Part shown: positions 35,520 through 46,431 of the stretch, piece by piece
Layout of the letters: the number at the start of each line of letters is the position of its first letter
Position numbering within the stretch: the first letter of the stretch is position 1
From: Pseudomonadota bacterium
GTDB taxonomy: Bacteria > Pseudomonadota > Alphaproteobacteria > Rhizobiales > JAKPQE01
Reading direction: 5' to 3'
Length of the DNA stretch: 64,000 bases
NCBI GenBank assembly: GCA_029572955.1
Contig: JAKPQE010000152.1
Location: 1-64,000 of the forward strand
Program-made: the position numbers and the translations under genes
Notes under the pieces: model-generated
Told to the model about the DNA's origin: nothing
What the model saw: the letters and a program-made list of their open reading frames with translations, nothing else
Database searches by the model: none

Positions 35520-35546
35520 ACAAGCCGCAACAAGCAAGCGCAAAGA

Positions 35547-35586
35547 CGAAGGCCGGCGAGGCTCCCCTCGCCGGCCTTCGAATTTT
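35547..35586. terminator. Bidirectional Rho-independent terminator
   Basis: CGAAGGCCGGCGAGG (35547-35561) and CCTCGCCGGCCTTCG (35566-35580) form a perfect 15-bp stem with a 4-base loop, followed by AATTTT on the plus strand and TCTTT on the minus strand. It sits between convergent Fe-ADH and chemoreceptor genes and can end both. Confidence 0.9.
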
Positions 35587-35612
35587 CGGTCCGCCAGTCC
35601 GCCCGGAGGCTG

Positions 35613-37586
35613 TCAGGCGGCGATCTTCAGGAGGAAGCGGGTGATCGCCTCCTTCAGCTCGCGGGCCTGGAAATCCACGTCGGTCGCGGCGCGATGCATC
35701 ATGCCGGCGGTCTGCTGGGATTCCTCGGTCGCGGTGTCGAGATCGATGACGTTGCGGTTGATGTCCTCGGCGCCGCCGGCGACCTCGTGCACGCTGCGCG
35801 AGATTTCGCTGGTCGCGGCGCCCTGCTCGTTGATCGCGCCGGCGATGCGCCGGGTGTGCTCGTCGATCTCGACCATGATCCGCACGATGCCCTCGATCGC
35901 CGCGACGGCCTCGGAGGTGGCGCTCTGGATGTCGCCGACCTGGGTCGAGATCTCCTCGGTGGCCCGGGCGGTCTGGCCGGCGAGCGTCTTGACCTCGGAG
36001 GCGACGACCGCGAAGCCCTTGCCCATCTCGCCGGCGCGGGCCGCCTCGATGGTGGCGTTGAGGGCGAGAAGGTTGGTCTGCTCGGCGATGTCCTGAATGA
36101 GCGAGACGACGTCGCCGATGCGCGAGGCGGCGGTGGCGAGGCCCTGGACGCGGGTGTTGGCGTCGCTCGCCCTGGTGGTCGCGCCGGTGACGATCTGGCC
36201 GGTCTCGGTGACCTGGTGGTTGATCTCCTCGATCGCCTTGGCGAGATCGCCGGAAGCATTGGCGACCGACTCGACGTGCCGCGCCGAGCGGTCCGAGGCG
36301 ACGCGGACATTGTTCACCCGCGTGCCGTTCTCCTTGATGATGTCGGTGACGCTCGCCACCGTGCTCGACATGTCCTCGGCGGCGCGCATGACGATGTCGA
36401 GTGCCGTGCCGACCTCGACGCGGAAGGTCTCGGCGAGAGCGTGACGCTCGTCGACCGCCCGGCGTTCCAGCAGGACCTTCTCCGATTCCAGCGCATGGCG
36501 CTGGCGCGCATTGTCCTGGAAGACGGCGAGGGCCCGGGCCATGTCGCCGATCTCGTCGGTGGCGTCGGTATAGGCGATCGCGGCCTCGACCTGGCCGCGG
36601 GCAATGGCCGACATCGACTTCGTCAGGCGGGTGAGCGGCCTGGCGATCGAGCGGGCGATCCGCCATCCGGCGTAACCGGCGACGACGGCAAGCGACAGGA
36701 CGGCGACGAGGATGAGAACGGTCGACAGCGTCTGGGTGGTGTTGAAGGCCTGCTCGGCGGCCGTACGCGTGTCGGTCGCGATATCGGTGACATAGTCGGT
36801 CTCGGCGACGACGCCGACGATGGCGACATCGAGCTCCTCGACGGCGGCGATCACGGCGGAGTTCATTTCCTGCCAGGCCTTGAACGAGGCGACGTAGTCG
36901 GCAAGGCGCATGGCGAGGTCGGAGCGCTCGGCCGGCAGCTCGGTCATGCCGTCGAGAATCTGCTGGAACTCGGCGACGGCTTCGTCGAAGCGGGCAAGCT
37001 CGGCATCGTCATTGGTCAGGATGAATTTCGAGCTGGCGTCGCGAATGTCGGCGAGCAGCGGCACCAGGCGTTCGAGGCCGTCGGACATGCCGAGCGCCAG
37101 GATCATGTTGCGCACGCCCGACTGCACGTTCTTGACATTGACCGAGACGGCGGCGAACAGGCCGCCGGAATCCTGCGGCTCGATCTTCGACTGCATGTCG
37201 ACGAGTTCGCGGAACAGCACGCCGATGTGGTCGAAGGTCTCGGTGAAGCGATCGACGGTCTCGATGATTTCGGGATGGGCGCCGGAACCGCGCATGCGCT
37301 CGGCGATCTCGACGGCGGCGGTGCGATGCGTCTCGAATTCCTCGGTCAGGAAGGCGTCGTGGCCGTGCAGGTACTTCTGCAGGTCGGCCTGCATCGACTT
37401 GGCTTCATTGCGGATGGAAAGGGCGTCCGAGAGGTCGCTCTCGCTCTTCTCGAAACGCGCGAAATCATTGTTCAGCCTCAACTGGGCGAGACCGAAGATC
37501 AATCCGATGGCGAGGAGGCCGGCAGTACCGATGCCGGCCAGGACGCCTATTCGCGTCCGGATCGTCCAACTCGACAGATTGAACAT
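35613..37586 (-). CDS. Methyl-accepting chemotaxis protein
   Basis: A 657-residue chemoreceptor. TM1 is about residues 12-32 (GVLAGIGTAGLLAIGLIFGLA); a long helical periplasmic domain extends to about 285; TM2 is VLILVAVLSLAVVAGYAGW. A HAMP domain follows, then the coiled-coil signalling region with the hairpin tip IQDIAEQTNLLALNATIEAARAGEMGKGFAVVASEVK. The ligand is unknown. No CheR-binding pentapeptide is seen at the C-terminus (LLKIAA). ATG 37586 is preferred to an upstream in-frame TTG since it opens directly before TM1 with GGAG upstream. Confidence 0.95.
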   Translation of the reverse strand: MFNLSSWTIRTRIGVLAGIGTAGLLAIGLIFGLAQLRLNNDFARFEKSESDLSDALSIRNEAKSMQADLQKYLHGHDAFLTEEFETHRTAAVEIAERMRGSGAHPEIIETVDRFTETFDHIGVLFRELVDMQSKIEPQDSGGLFAAVSVNVKNVQSGVRNMILALGMSDGLERLVPLLADIRDASSKFILTNDDAELARFDEAVAEFQQILDGMTELPAERSDLAMRLADYVASFKAWQEMNSAVIAAVEELDVAIVGVVAETDYVTDIATDTRTAAEQAFNTTQTLSTVLILVAVLSLAVVAGYAGWRIARSIARPLTRLTKSMSAIARGQVEAAIAYTDATDEIGDMARALAVFQDNARQRHALESEKVLLERRAVDERHALAETFRVEVGTALDIVMRAAEDMSSTVASVTDIIKENGTRVNNVRVASDRSARHVESVANASGDLAKAIEEINHQVTETGQIVTGATTRASDANTRVQGLATAASRIGDVVSLIQDIAEQTNLLALNATIEAARAGEMGKGFAVVASEVKTLAGQTARATEEISTQVGDIQSATSEAVAAIEGIVRIMVEIDEHTRRIAGAINEQGAATSEISRSVHEVAGGAEDINRNVIDLDTATEESQQTAGMMHRAATDVDFQARELKEAITRFLLKIAA

Positions 37587-37781
37587 AAAAGGGCTCCGAC
37601 GACATTTAGGGGGCAAATGGCATTTGATCCCATGAGGCCGTGTCAGCCTTTATTTTCATTTAAGCCGCAATGGTCTAAAACCCGAAAACCCTAGTTGGCC
37701 GGCAAAATCTCGTCGATTCCATGGCAGATGACGACTGACGCCTCGTCAATAATCACAGGGTGTCTTTCGCGGCATTTCGCC

Positions 37782-39086
37782 TCACCAGTAGCGCATCGCG
37801 TCGCGATAGATCCCGACGAGGTCGGCCTCGCCGACTGTGCGCGGCGCCATCACCAGCGGACGCTGCTGGGCGTAGGCGCCCCTTGCGAGCGCCGGCACGT
37901 CCGCCTCGCCATAGCCGAGATCGGCAAGTCCATTCGGCAGGCCGGTCCGGCGCATCAGGTCGATGAAGGCGCCGGCGAGATGTTCGCCGGCTTCGGCGTC
38001 GCCCGCGCCGGAGACATCGACACCCATCGCGGCGGCGGCCTCGAGGTGGCGATCGGGATTGACGCTCGCGGTGAAGCGGAACGCGGCCGGCGCGTTGACG
38101 ACGACGGCGATGCCGTGCGGCACCATCGGCGGCAGGGTCTCGTAGCCGCTCGCGACATATTCGTGGCGCAGGGTCGCCACCGAATAGGACATGGCGTGCG
38201 GGATGTGGACACCGGCGGTGCCGAAGGCGAGGCCGGCGAGCGTTGCCGAGAACATCAGGTGATAGCGCGCCTCGAGATCGGAGGCGTCGGTGACGGCGCG
38301 CACCAGATAGCGCCCGCCGGTGCGGATGGCGGCGAGCGCGCCGACGTCGTTGAACGGCGTCGCGCCCTGATAGGGCGGACGGGCGGCCGGCGTCTCGGGC
38401 TTCGCGCGGCTGGTGAAGGGCCGGGCGGTGTAGCTCTCGACCGCGTGGGTGAGCACGTCGAAGCCGGTCGCGGCGACGACGCCGGCCGGCATCGACAGCG
38501 TCGTCGTCGGATCGACGACGGCGAGATTGGGCTTGAGCCGCGGCGAGGCGATGCCCGACTTCACGCCGACGCCGGTGATGTCGAGGATGGCGATGCCGGT
38601 GGTCTCGGAACCGGTGCCCGAGGTCGTCGGGCAGGCGATGTGCGGCTTCAGCGGGCCGGGCACGGGCTTGGCCCGGCCGATCGGCGCGTTGACATAGGCG
38701 AGGATCTCGTCCGGATAGCTCGACAGCAGGTTGGCGGCCTTTGCGGTATCGATGACCGAACCGCCGCCGAGCGAGACGAAGCCGTCGACGCCGGCCTCGG
38801 CGGCGAAGCGGGCGGCGGCCTCGAAGGAGGCGCTGTTCGGCTCGCAAAGGCTCTCGGTATAGACCGCGACGTCGACGCCGGCGTCTTCGAGCGCCCGGCG
38901 CGCAACGGTGGCCGGCTCGGTCATGGCGACCGCCGCGTCGATGAAGAGCGCCACCCGCGTCATGCCGAGGCCGCGCGCATCGGCGCCGAGTTCGGCAAGG
39001 GCCCCGACACCGAATTTGAGGTTCGGCGTCGACACGGTGAAGACGCTTTCGTGGCCCGGCTCGGCGATGAACGGATTGGCGGTCAT
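37782..39086 (-). CDS. Hydroxyacid-oxoacid transhydrogenase (iron ADH family)
   Basis: A 434-residue metal-dependent alcohol dehydrogenase of the ADHFE1/HOT type, which transfers hydride from 4-hydroxybutyrate to 2-oxoglutarate. The NAD-binding segment is [30 protein letters not shown] is family-typical. Metal residues appear in [24 protein letters not shown] and [10 protein letters not shown]. The insert [15 protein letters not shown] and the N-terminal [13 protein letters not shown] suit HOT better than bacterial Fe-ADH. The start at 39086 (MTANPFIAE) follows GAAAGGAAGACCCC. Maleylacetate reductase is a less likely alternative. Confidence 0.85.
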   Translation of the reverse strand: MTANPFIAEPGHESVFTVSTPNLKFGVGALAELGADARGLGMTRVALFIDAAVAMTEPATVARRALEDAGVDVAVYTESLCEPNSASFEAAARFAAEAGVDGFVSLGGGSVIDTAKAANLLSSYPDEILAYVNAPIGRAKPVPGPLKPHIACPTTSGTGSETTGIAILDITGVGVKSGIASPRLKPNLAVVDPTTTLSMPAGVVAATGFDVLTHAVESYTARPFTSRAKPETPAARPPYQGATPFNDVGALAAIRTGGRYLVRAVTDASDLEARYHLMFSATLAGLAFGTAGVHIPHAMSYSVATLRHEYVASGYETLPPMVPHGIAVVVNAPAAFRFTASVNPDRHLEAAAAMGVDVSGAGDAEAGEHLAGAFIDLMRRTGLPNGLADLGYGEADVPALARGAYAQQRPLVMAPRTVGEADLVGIYRDAMRYW

Positions 39087-39265
39087 GCGGGGTCTTCCTT
39101 TCTCGGCGCGCGCCTTGCGGCGTCCTCGTTCCCTGGCCGCGCAAGGGTGCCATGGCCCGGTGCGCCGGACAATCGCCGTTAACGGATCGTAAAGCCTTGC
39201 CGGCCATGGCTGTCGCGGCTTCGCGCGGACGGCGACGGGACGGGGAAAGTTCCTCCAAGGCGTGC

Positions 39266-39295
39266 CTTGTAGGGCCAAAAATCCGCCCTTATATA
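39266..39295 (+). promoter_or_regulatory. Candidate heat-shock (RpoH) promoter of dnaK
   Basis: CTTGTAG at 39266-39272 and CCCTTATATA at 39286-39295 are separated by 13 bases and resemble the sigma-32 pattern CTTGAA and CCCCATNTA. The dnaK ATG is about 140 bases downstream. This is the best candidate upstream of dnaK; it is not a perfect match. Confidence 0.45.
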
Positions 39296-39436
39296 CCCCA
39301 CGAAACCCCAGCCGGCGGCAGTCGCGCCGGCGCGAGTTCAAAATTTGGGGACCGGTCCGGAGGACACGTTCCAACGGACGTATCACCGGATGCCGACAAA
39401 GGGTCCGGACGGTCTGCTGAAAAAGGAGATTTAAGA

Positions 39437-41338
<1,902 letters not shown>

Positions 41339-41350
41339 GCGATCGAGAAT

Positions 41351-41379
41351 GGCGGGCAGCAGTGACCTTGCTGCCCGCC
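41351..41379 (+). terminator. Hairpin just after dnaK
   Basis: GGCGGGCAGCA (41351-41361) pairs perfectly with TGCTGCCCGCC (41369-41379) around a 7-base loop. The T-rich stretch starts only about 10 bases later. It may terminate part of the dnaK transcripts, leaving the ATPase and dnaJ dependent on the AT-rich promoter region that follows. Confidence 0.55.
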
Positions 41380-41389
41380 CCGCCCGGTG

Positions 41390-41448
41390 ATTTGAGTGAG
41401 TTTATATTTTTATAGGAAAAATCAATTATAAAAGGATAAACTGTTTAT
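41390..41448 (+). promoter_or_regulatory. AT-rich promoter region with dyad at the ATPase start
   Basis: This is the only strongly AT-rich segment of the window, with TATATTTTTATAGG and ATTATAAAAGG. TATAAA (41428-41433), TATAGG and TATATT are possible -10 elements; no strong -35 is evident besides TTGAGT at 41392-41397. ATAAAC (41436-41441) and GTTTAT (41443-41448) form a dyad that abuts the ATG and overlaps the ribosome-binding region (AGGA at 41433-41436). The dyad could serve as a repressor or autoregulation site. Confidence 0.4.
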
Positions 41449-42660
41449 ATGGATCGCATTCGCAACCCCTTCGCGCCAGGCGCAGGCAATCCACCTCCCG
41501 AATTGGCGGGTCGTGCCACACTCATTGAGGATGCGCATGCCGTACTCGGTCGCATCAGGGCCGGACGACCTTCGCAAGGCATGATCCTGATCGGTCTCCG
41601 CGGAGTCGGGAAAACCGTACTACTTTCGGAAATCCGCGATGTCGCCGAGGCCGAGGAATACGACGTCGTCTTCATCGAGGCTCATGAAGGCAAGACGCTC
41701 GCGGAAATGCTCGTTCCACCGCTCCGTGAGACATTGTTCTCATTGAATCGCGTCGAACACGCAAAGCACCTGGCCGCACGCGGACTTAGAGTACTCCGCA
41801 GTTTCCTCGGTGCCATCAACGTCACGATCGAAGGCATATCCTACGGGTTGGGGGTCGAGCCGGAGACCGGCACTGCCGACAGCGGTGATCTCGAAGCTGA
41901 TCTGCCGCGTCTGCTCGAAGTTATCGCCGAGGCGGCCAAAGCGGCCGGGAAGCCAATCTTGTTACTCGTCGACGAGATCCAGTACCTCGCATCGCATGAA
42001 TTCAGCGCTCTCATCATGGGCCTGCATCGGGTCAACCAGCGCCAGTTCCCAATGGTGATGATTGCGGCCGGCTTGCCACAGACACTCGCCTTGGCAGGCA
42101 ACTCGAAGTCCTACGCCGAGAGGCTCTTTCGTTACCCCGAAGTCGGAGCACTCGAGGAGGCCGACGCCAGACTGGCGCTCGAAGCGCCGGCCAAGGCGGA
42201 AGGCGCCGCATTCGAGGCGGATGCCATCGAGAAAATTCTTCAAACGACGAAGAGATATCCATACTTCCTGCAACAATGGGGATACGACTCCTGGAATTGC
42301 GCCGAAGGCCCATCCATCTCCGGAGCGGATGTGGATTGCGCGACTGAACACGCACTTCGAGAGTTGGATCAGAGTTTCTTCAAGGTTCGTTTCGACCGCT
42401 GTACACCAGCGGAGAAGCGATATATGCGTGCACTGGCCGAGCTGGGACCGGGCAAGCAACGATCGGGAGATGTCGCCGACCAGCTCGGCGTGAAGGTCAC
42501 CTCGTTAGGCCCTGTTCGAAATTCACTGATCAGGAAAGGCATGATCTACTCCCCCGCACATGGCGATACCGCATTCACAGTTCCGTTGTTCGATGAGTTC
42601 ATGAAGAGAATGATGCCGAATACGGGCGCTAGACTTGGGGAAGACAATGGCCAAGGCTGA
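41449..42660 (+). CDS. AAA-type ATPase with C-terminal winged helix, inserted between dnaK and dnaJ
   Basis: A 403-residue ATPase. Residues 1-40 hold [17 protein letters not shown]; Walker A is GLRGVGKT at 49-56, Walker [11 protein letters not shown] with DE at 175-176. A C-terminal winged helix-turn-helix runs about 310-395 ([28 protein letters not shown]). This is the Orc1/Cdc6-like AAA_16 ATPase layout found in scattered bacteria, with unknown function. Codon and base use differ from neighbours: by hand, 36/60 and 33/60 G+C at 41761-41820 and 42481-42540, against 46/60 at 40501-40560 in dnaK. The last 14 bases overlap the dnaJ start. It looks horizontally acquired. Confidence 0.88.
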   Translation: MDRIRNPFAPGAGNPPPELAGRATLIEDAHAVLGRIRAGRPSQGMILIGLRGVGKTVLLSEIRDVAEAEEYDVVFIEAHEGKTLAEMLVPPLRETLFSLNRVEHAKHLAARGLRVLRSFLGAINVTIEGISYGLGVEPETGTADSGDLEADLPRLLEVIAEAAKAAGKPILLLVDEIQYLASHEFSALIMGLHRVNQRQFPMVMIAAGLPQTLALAGNSKSYAERLFRYPEVGALEEADARLALEAPAKAEGAAFEADAIEKILQTTKRYPYFLQQWGYDSWNCAEGPSISGADVDCATEHALRELDQSFFKVRFDRCTPAEKRYMRALAELGPGKQRSGDVADQLGVKVTSLGPVRNSLIRKGMIYSPAHGDTAFTVPLFDEFMKRMMPNTGARLGEDNGQG

Positions 42661-43786
42661 CTATTACGACCTGCTCGGCGTCTCCAAGTCGGCGGACGAG
42701 AAGGAAATCAAGTCGGCCTTCCGCAAGCTCGCCATGCAGTACCACCCGGATCGCAATCCGGGCGACGACGCCGCCGAGCACAAGTTCAAGGAAATCAACG
42801 AGGCCTACGAGGTCCTGAAGGACGCCGACAAGCGCGCCGCCTACGACCGCTTCGGCCATGCCGCCTTCGACCAGTCGGGCGGGTTCGGCCCCGGCGGCGG
42901 CTTCGGCAACGATTTCTCGTCGTCGATGTCGGACATCTTCGACGACCTCTTCGGCGAGTTCATGGGCGGGCGGCGCGGCGGCGGCCGCGGCGGCCGGCAG
43001 CGCGGGGCGGACCTGCGCTACAACATGGAAATCACCCTCGAGGAGGCGTTCCACGGCAAGACCGCGCAGATCCGCGTGCCGACCTCGGTCACCTGCGAGA
43101 CCTGTTCGGGCTCGGGCGCCAAGGCCGGCACCAAGCCGGTGACCTGCCGGACCTGCGGCGGCGCCGGCAAGATCCGGGCGAGCCAGGGCTTCTTCACCAT
43201 CGAGCGGACCTGCCCGACCTGCCAGGGGCGCGGCGAGACGATCGAGGATCCTTGCGAGAAGTGCGGCGGCTCGGGCCGCGTCACCCAGGAGCGCACGCTC
43301 TCGGTCAACATTCCGGCCGGCGTCGAGGACGGCACCCGCATCCGCCTCTCCGGCGAGGGCGAAGCGGGCGTGCGCGGCGGGCCGGCGGGCGACCTCTACA
43401 TCTTCCTGTCGCTGAAGCCGCACGAGTTCTTTCAGCGCGACGGCGCCGACATCTTCTGCCGGGTGCCGCTGTCGATGACCCAGGCCGCCCTCGGCGGCCA
43501 GTTCGAGGTGCCGACCCTCGACGGCGAGAAGCAGCGCGTGAAGGTGCCCGAGGGCACCCAGACCGGCAAGCAGTTCCGCCTCAAGGGCAAGGGCATGCCG
43601 GTGCTGCGCTCGAGCCATTTCGGCGACATGTACATCCAGGTCGTCGTCGAGACGCCGCGCAACCTGTCGCGGCGCCAGCGCGAGCTGCTCGAGGAATTCG
43701 ACAAGGTGTCGTCCGAGCAGACCAATCCGGAATCGACCGGCTTCTTTTCCCGGGTGAAGGACTTCTTCGACAGTTTCGGCGACTGA
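42647..43786 (+). CDS. dnaJ: Chaperone protein DnaJ (Hsp40)
   Basis: A 379-residue co-chaperone that stimulates DnaK ATPase activity. The J domain at 1-70 has [10 protein letters not shown] with the HPD motif. The Gly/Phe region follows, then four zinc motifs [24 protein letters not shown] and CEKCGGSG (about 145-215), and the C-terminal substrate domains. The ATG at 42647 ([14 protein letters not shown]) lies inside the 3' end of the ATPase gene, 14 bases before that gene's last stop base. GGGGAAG precedes it. Confidence 0.98.
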   Translation: MAKADYYDLLGVSKSADEKEIKSAFRKLAMQYHPDRNPGDDAAEHKFKEINEAYEVLKDADKRAAYDRFGHAAFDQSGGFGPGGGFGNDFSSSMSDIFDDLFGEFMGGRRGGGRGGRQRGADLRYNMEITLEEAFHGKTAQIRVPTSVTCETCSGSGAKAGTKPVTCRTCGGAGKIRASQGFFTIERTCPTCQGRGETIEDPCEKCGGSGRVTQERTLSVNIPAGVEDGTRIRLSGEGEAGVRGGPAGDLYIFLSLKPHEFFQRDGADIFCRVPLSMTQAALGGQFEVPTLDGEKQRVKVPEGTQTGKQFRLKGKGMPVLRSSHFGDMYIQVVVETPRNLSRRQRELLEEFDKVSSEQTNPESTGFFSRVKDFFDSFGD

Positions 43787-43880
43787 GCGCGATTGTCGCA
43801 CGGAGTGCGCGCGCCACGACATTGCCACGGACACCGGTTAGGCCCTAGGTTCCGTCACGGAAACGTCACACGAGCCGGCA

Positions 43881-44942
43881 ATGCGGAACGAAGCTTCGCG
43901 CAAGAACATCTCCGAGCGCTTCGGCAGCGAGATCCGGGCGATCCGTCGCCTGATCGAGCCGCCGCGCGACCGCATGATGGGGCTCCGCATCCCGCGCGCC
44001 TTCAGCGAGCATTTCGACGCGCTCTCGGACAAGTTCGACACGCTCACCGGCAAGATCGACACGCTCACCGGCAAGATCGATACGCTCACCGGCAAGATCG
44101 ACGGCCTGTCGGGCAAGATCGACGAGATTACCGACCGTTTCGACGACGAGTTCCGGCTGCTGCGCCGGCGCATCGCGCGCGTGCCGATGACGCCGCAGGG
44201 CCGCGACGGCCGCTTCGCCGACCGTTTCAGCCGCAGCTTCGACGAGATGGCGGCCAAGATCGACGATGTCGCCTTGCGCTTCGAGGCCGAGGTGCGCGAG
44301 TTCCAGCGCCATCTCGGCGAGCGCCCGATCGGCGCCAAGGGTGCCGAGAGCCTGCATTTCCTGAAGGTCGCCGAGCGCTTCGACGACGAGCTGCGGTTCC
44401 TCAAGACGTGGATCGACAATCCGCTGATCCTCGGCGCGGTCAGTCCGTCGAGCCCGTTCCTTGCCCGCGTCATGGCGAGCTTCGTCGAGGTCGAGCGGCC
44501 CGGCGCGGTGGTCGAGCTCGGTCCCGGTACCGGCGCGGTGACCAAGGCGCTGATCGAGCGCGGCATCGATCCGGAGCGCATCGTCGCGGTCGAGTTCGAT
44601 CCGGAATTCTGCACGCTGCTCGCCCGGCGCTTTCCCGGCATCACGGTCGTCGAGGGCGATGCCTACGCCCTCAGGACGACGCTCGGCCACCAGCCGGCCG
44701 GACCGGTCGCCGCGGTCGTCTCGGGCCTGCCGCTGTTCAACAAGCCGATGACCCGGCGCCTGCAACTGCTCGCCCAGGCCTTCTCGCTGCTCCAGCCCGG
44801 CGCGCCCTTCGTGCAGTTCTCCTATCACCTGTTGCCGCCGATCCCGCGCGAGGCCGGCCAGTTCTCGCTGTCGGGCACGCGCCGGATCTGGCGCAACATT
44901 CCGCCGGCGCGGGTGTGGTGCTATCGAAAGACCGCCGCCTGA
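43881..44942 (+). CDS. PmtA-like phospholipid N-methyltransferase with coiled-coil N-terminal extension
   Basis: A 353-residue SAM-dependent methyltransferase. The C-terminal domain (about 170-353) resembles PmtA, which methylates phosphatidylethanolamine toward phosphatidylcholine: VVELGPGTGAVTKALIERGI (SAM site GPGTG at 214-218) and SGLPLFNKPMTRRLQLLAQAF. PmtA is normally about 200 residues and begins near FLKTWIDNPLILGAVSPSS. Here some 170 extra residues precede it, including a heptad array DKFDTLTGKIDTLTGKID (48-95). Position after dnaJ is normal for Rhizobiales pmtA. Whether the extension targets membrane or oligomerises it is inference. rRNA dimethylase is a remote alternative. Confidence 0.78.
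   Translation: MRNEASRKNISERFGSEIRAIRRLIEPPRDRMMGLRIPRAFSEHFDALSDKFDTLTGKIDTLTGKIDTLTGKIDGLSGKIDEITDRFDDEFRLLRRRIARVPMTPQGRDGRFADRFSRSFDEMAAKIDDVALRFEAEVREFQRHLGERPIGAKGAESLHFLKVAERFDDELRFLKTWIDNPLILGAVSPSSPFLARVMASFVEVERPGAVVELGPGTGAVTKALIERGIDPERIVAVEFDPEFCTLLARRFPGITVVEGDAYALRTTLGHQPAGPVAAVVSGLPLFNKPMTRRLQLLAQAFSLLQPGAPFVQFSYHLLPPIPREAGQFSLSGTRRIWRNIPPARVWCYRKTAA
44037..44120 (+). repeat. Four 21-base in-frame repeats encoding heptads
   Basis: Units at 44037-44057, 44058-44078, 44079-44099 and a diverged one at 44100-44120 follow the pattern GACACGCTCACCGGCAAGAT plus C. They encode DTLTGKI three times, then DGLSGKI. They are near-identical at DNA level, which suggests recent expansion within the coiled-coil segment of the methyltransferase. 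Confidence 0.95.
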
Positions 44943-44997
44943 GGCGCAATCGGCCGCGCTTTGCGCTAACCTCCATGGATCGACAGGAGGCGCGCCG

Positions 44998-45591
44998 ATG
45001 ACCCCCCGCATACTCGTCTTTGCCGGCTCGATCCGCTCGGGCTCGCTCAACGCCCGGCTCGCCGCGGTGATGGCCAAGGAACTGGCGCTGCTCGGCGCCG
45101 ATGTCAGCCTCGTCTCGCTCGCCGACTATCCGATGCCGCTCTACGACGGCGACCTCGAGGAAGAGCGCGGCCTTCCCGAGAACGCCGACAAGCTCGCCCG
45201 CCAGATCACCGGCCACGACGCCGTCTTCATCGCCAGCCCGGAGCACAATGCCGGCATTCCGGCGCTGCTCAAGAACGCCCTCGACTGGACCTCGCGCATC
45301 GGCCCGCCCTATGCGCCGCGCGGCTCGATCTATGCGCGCCGGGCCTTCGCCATCGGCGCCGCCTCGCCGGGCATGGCGGGCGGCCAGCGCGGCCTCATCG
45401 CCCTGCGCCAGGTGCTGGAACTCGGCCTCGGCGCCATCGTCCTGCCCGAGCAGGTGCTGCTGGAGCGCGCCACCAAGGGTTTCGACGAGGCCGGCGAGCT
45501 GCGCGATCTGCGCCATCAGGGACTGACGCGGCTGGTGGCGCGCCGCCTCGTCGAATTCATCTCTGGCGAAGGCCTCGCAAAACGGTCATAA
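44998..45591 (+). CDS. NADPH-dependent FMN reductase
   Basis: A 197-residue flavodoxin-fold reductase. The FMN phosphate loop is GSIRSGSLNARLA, followed by SPEHNAGIPALLKNALDW, the flavin-ring contact region characteristic of the NADPH-dependent FMN reductase/azoreductase family, and ASPGMAGGQRGLIALRQVL. It uses NAD(P)H to reduce FMN, quinones or azo dyes; the natural substrate is unknown. It sits between pmtA and pyrF, as in other Rhizobiales. Confidence 0.9.
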   Translation: MTPRILVFAGSIRSGSLNARLAAVMAKELALLGADVSLVSLADYPMPLYDGDLEEERGLPENADKLARQITGHDAVFIASPEHNAGIPALLKNALDWTSRIGPPYAPRGSIYARRAFAIGAASPGMAGGQRGLIALRQVLELGLGAIVLPEQVLLERATKGFDEAGELRDLRHQGLTRLVARRLVEFISGEGLAKRS

Positions 45592-45633
45592 GCGGGCCGA
45601 TCGCCCTCACCCCAGACGCCAAGGAGACCGCCG

Positions 45634-46335
45634 ATGCCTGCCATCATCGATCCGCGCGACCGCATGATCGTCGCCCTCGACCTGCCGAATGTCGGCGCGG
45701 CCCTGAAGATGGTCGAGACGCTCGGCGACGCGGCAACGTTCTACAAGATCGGCTACCAGCTCGTGTTCTGCGGCGGCCTCGACCTCGCCCGCGACCTCGC
45801 GGCGGCCGGCAAGAAGGTGTTCCTCGACGTCAAGCTGCACGACATCGGCAACACCATCGAGCACGCCGTCGAGAATGTCGCGAAACTCGGCATGACCTTC
45901 GTCACCGTGCACGCCTATCCGCAGACGATGCGCGCCGCCGCCAAGGGCCGGGGCGACGCGGCGCTGAAGATCCTCGGCGTCACCGTGCTCACCTCCTACG
46001 ACGAGGCCGACCTCGCCGAAGCCGGCTACACCGGCACCGTGCCGGCGCTCGTCGAGAGGCGCGCCGCGCAGGCGCGCGAGGCCGGCATCGACGGGCTCGT
46101 CTGCTCGCCGCTGGAAGTGACGACGGTACGCCGCGTCGCCGGTCCCGACATGCTGCTCGTCACGCCGGGCGTCCGGCCGGCCGGGGCCGAGGTCGGCGAC
46201 CAGAAGCGGGTGCTGACCCCGGCCGAGGCGATCCGCTCCGGCGCCGACCATCTCGTCGTCGGTCGGCCCGTCGTCGGCGCCGCCGACCCGAAGGCCGCGG
46301 CCGCGGCGATCGTCGCCGAGATCGCCGGCGCCTGA
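45634..46335 (+). CDS. pyrF: Orotidine 5'-phosphate decarboxylase
   Basis: A 233-residue enzyme for the final step of UMP synthesis. The catalytic Asp/Lys/Asp set is in [18 protein letters not shown], substrate contacts include [12 protein letters not shown], and the phosphate-binding end is [16 protein letters not shown]. The length is normal. It lies 42 bases after the FMN reductase gene and 96 bases before dapB. Confidence 0.97.
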   Translation: MPAIIDPRDRMIVALDLPNVGAALKMVETLGDAATFYKIGYQLVFCGGLDLARDLAAAGKKVFLDVKLHDIGNTIEHAVENVAKLGMTFVTVHAYPQTMRAAAKGRGDAALKILGVTVLTSYDEADLAEAGYTGTVPALVERRAAQAREAGIDGLVCSPLEVTTVRRVAGPDMLLVTPGVRPAGAEVGDQKRVLTPAEAIRSGADHLVVGRPVVGAADPKAAAAAIVAEIAGA

Positions 46336-46431
46336 GACCGCGCCGGCGGTGAAGGTCACGCTTTCGCCGCGAGCGGGGCGCTGCTATACCGCAATGCGAT
46401 CGAGACAACCGACAACGAAGCAGGGAAAGCC

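Noticed and set aside
44037-44120. Regular 21-base repeats as a possible CRISPR array
   Set aside because: The units are contiguous without spacers and lie in frame within a coding region, encoding heptads.
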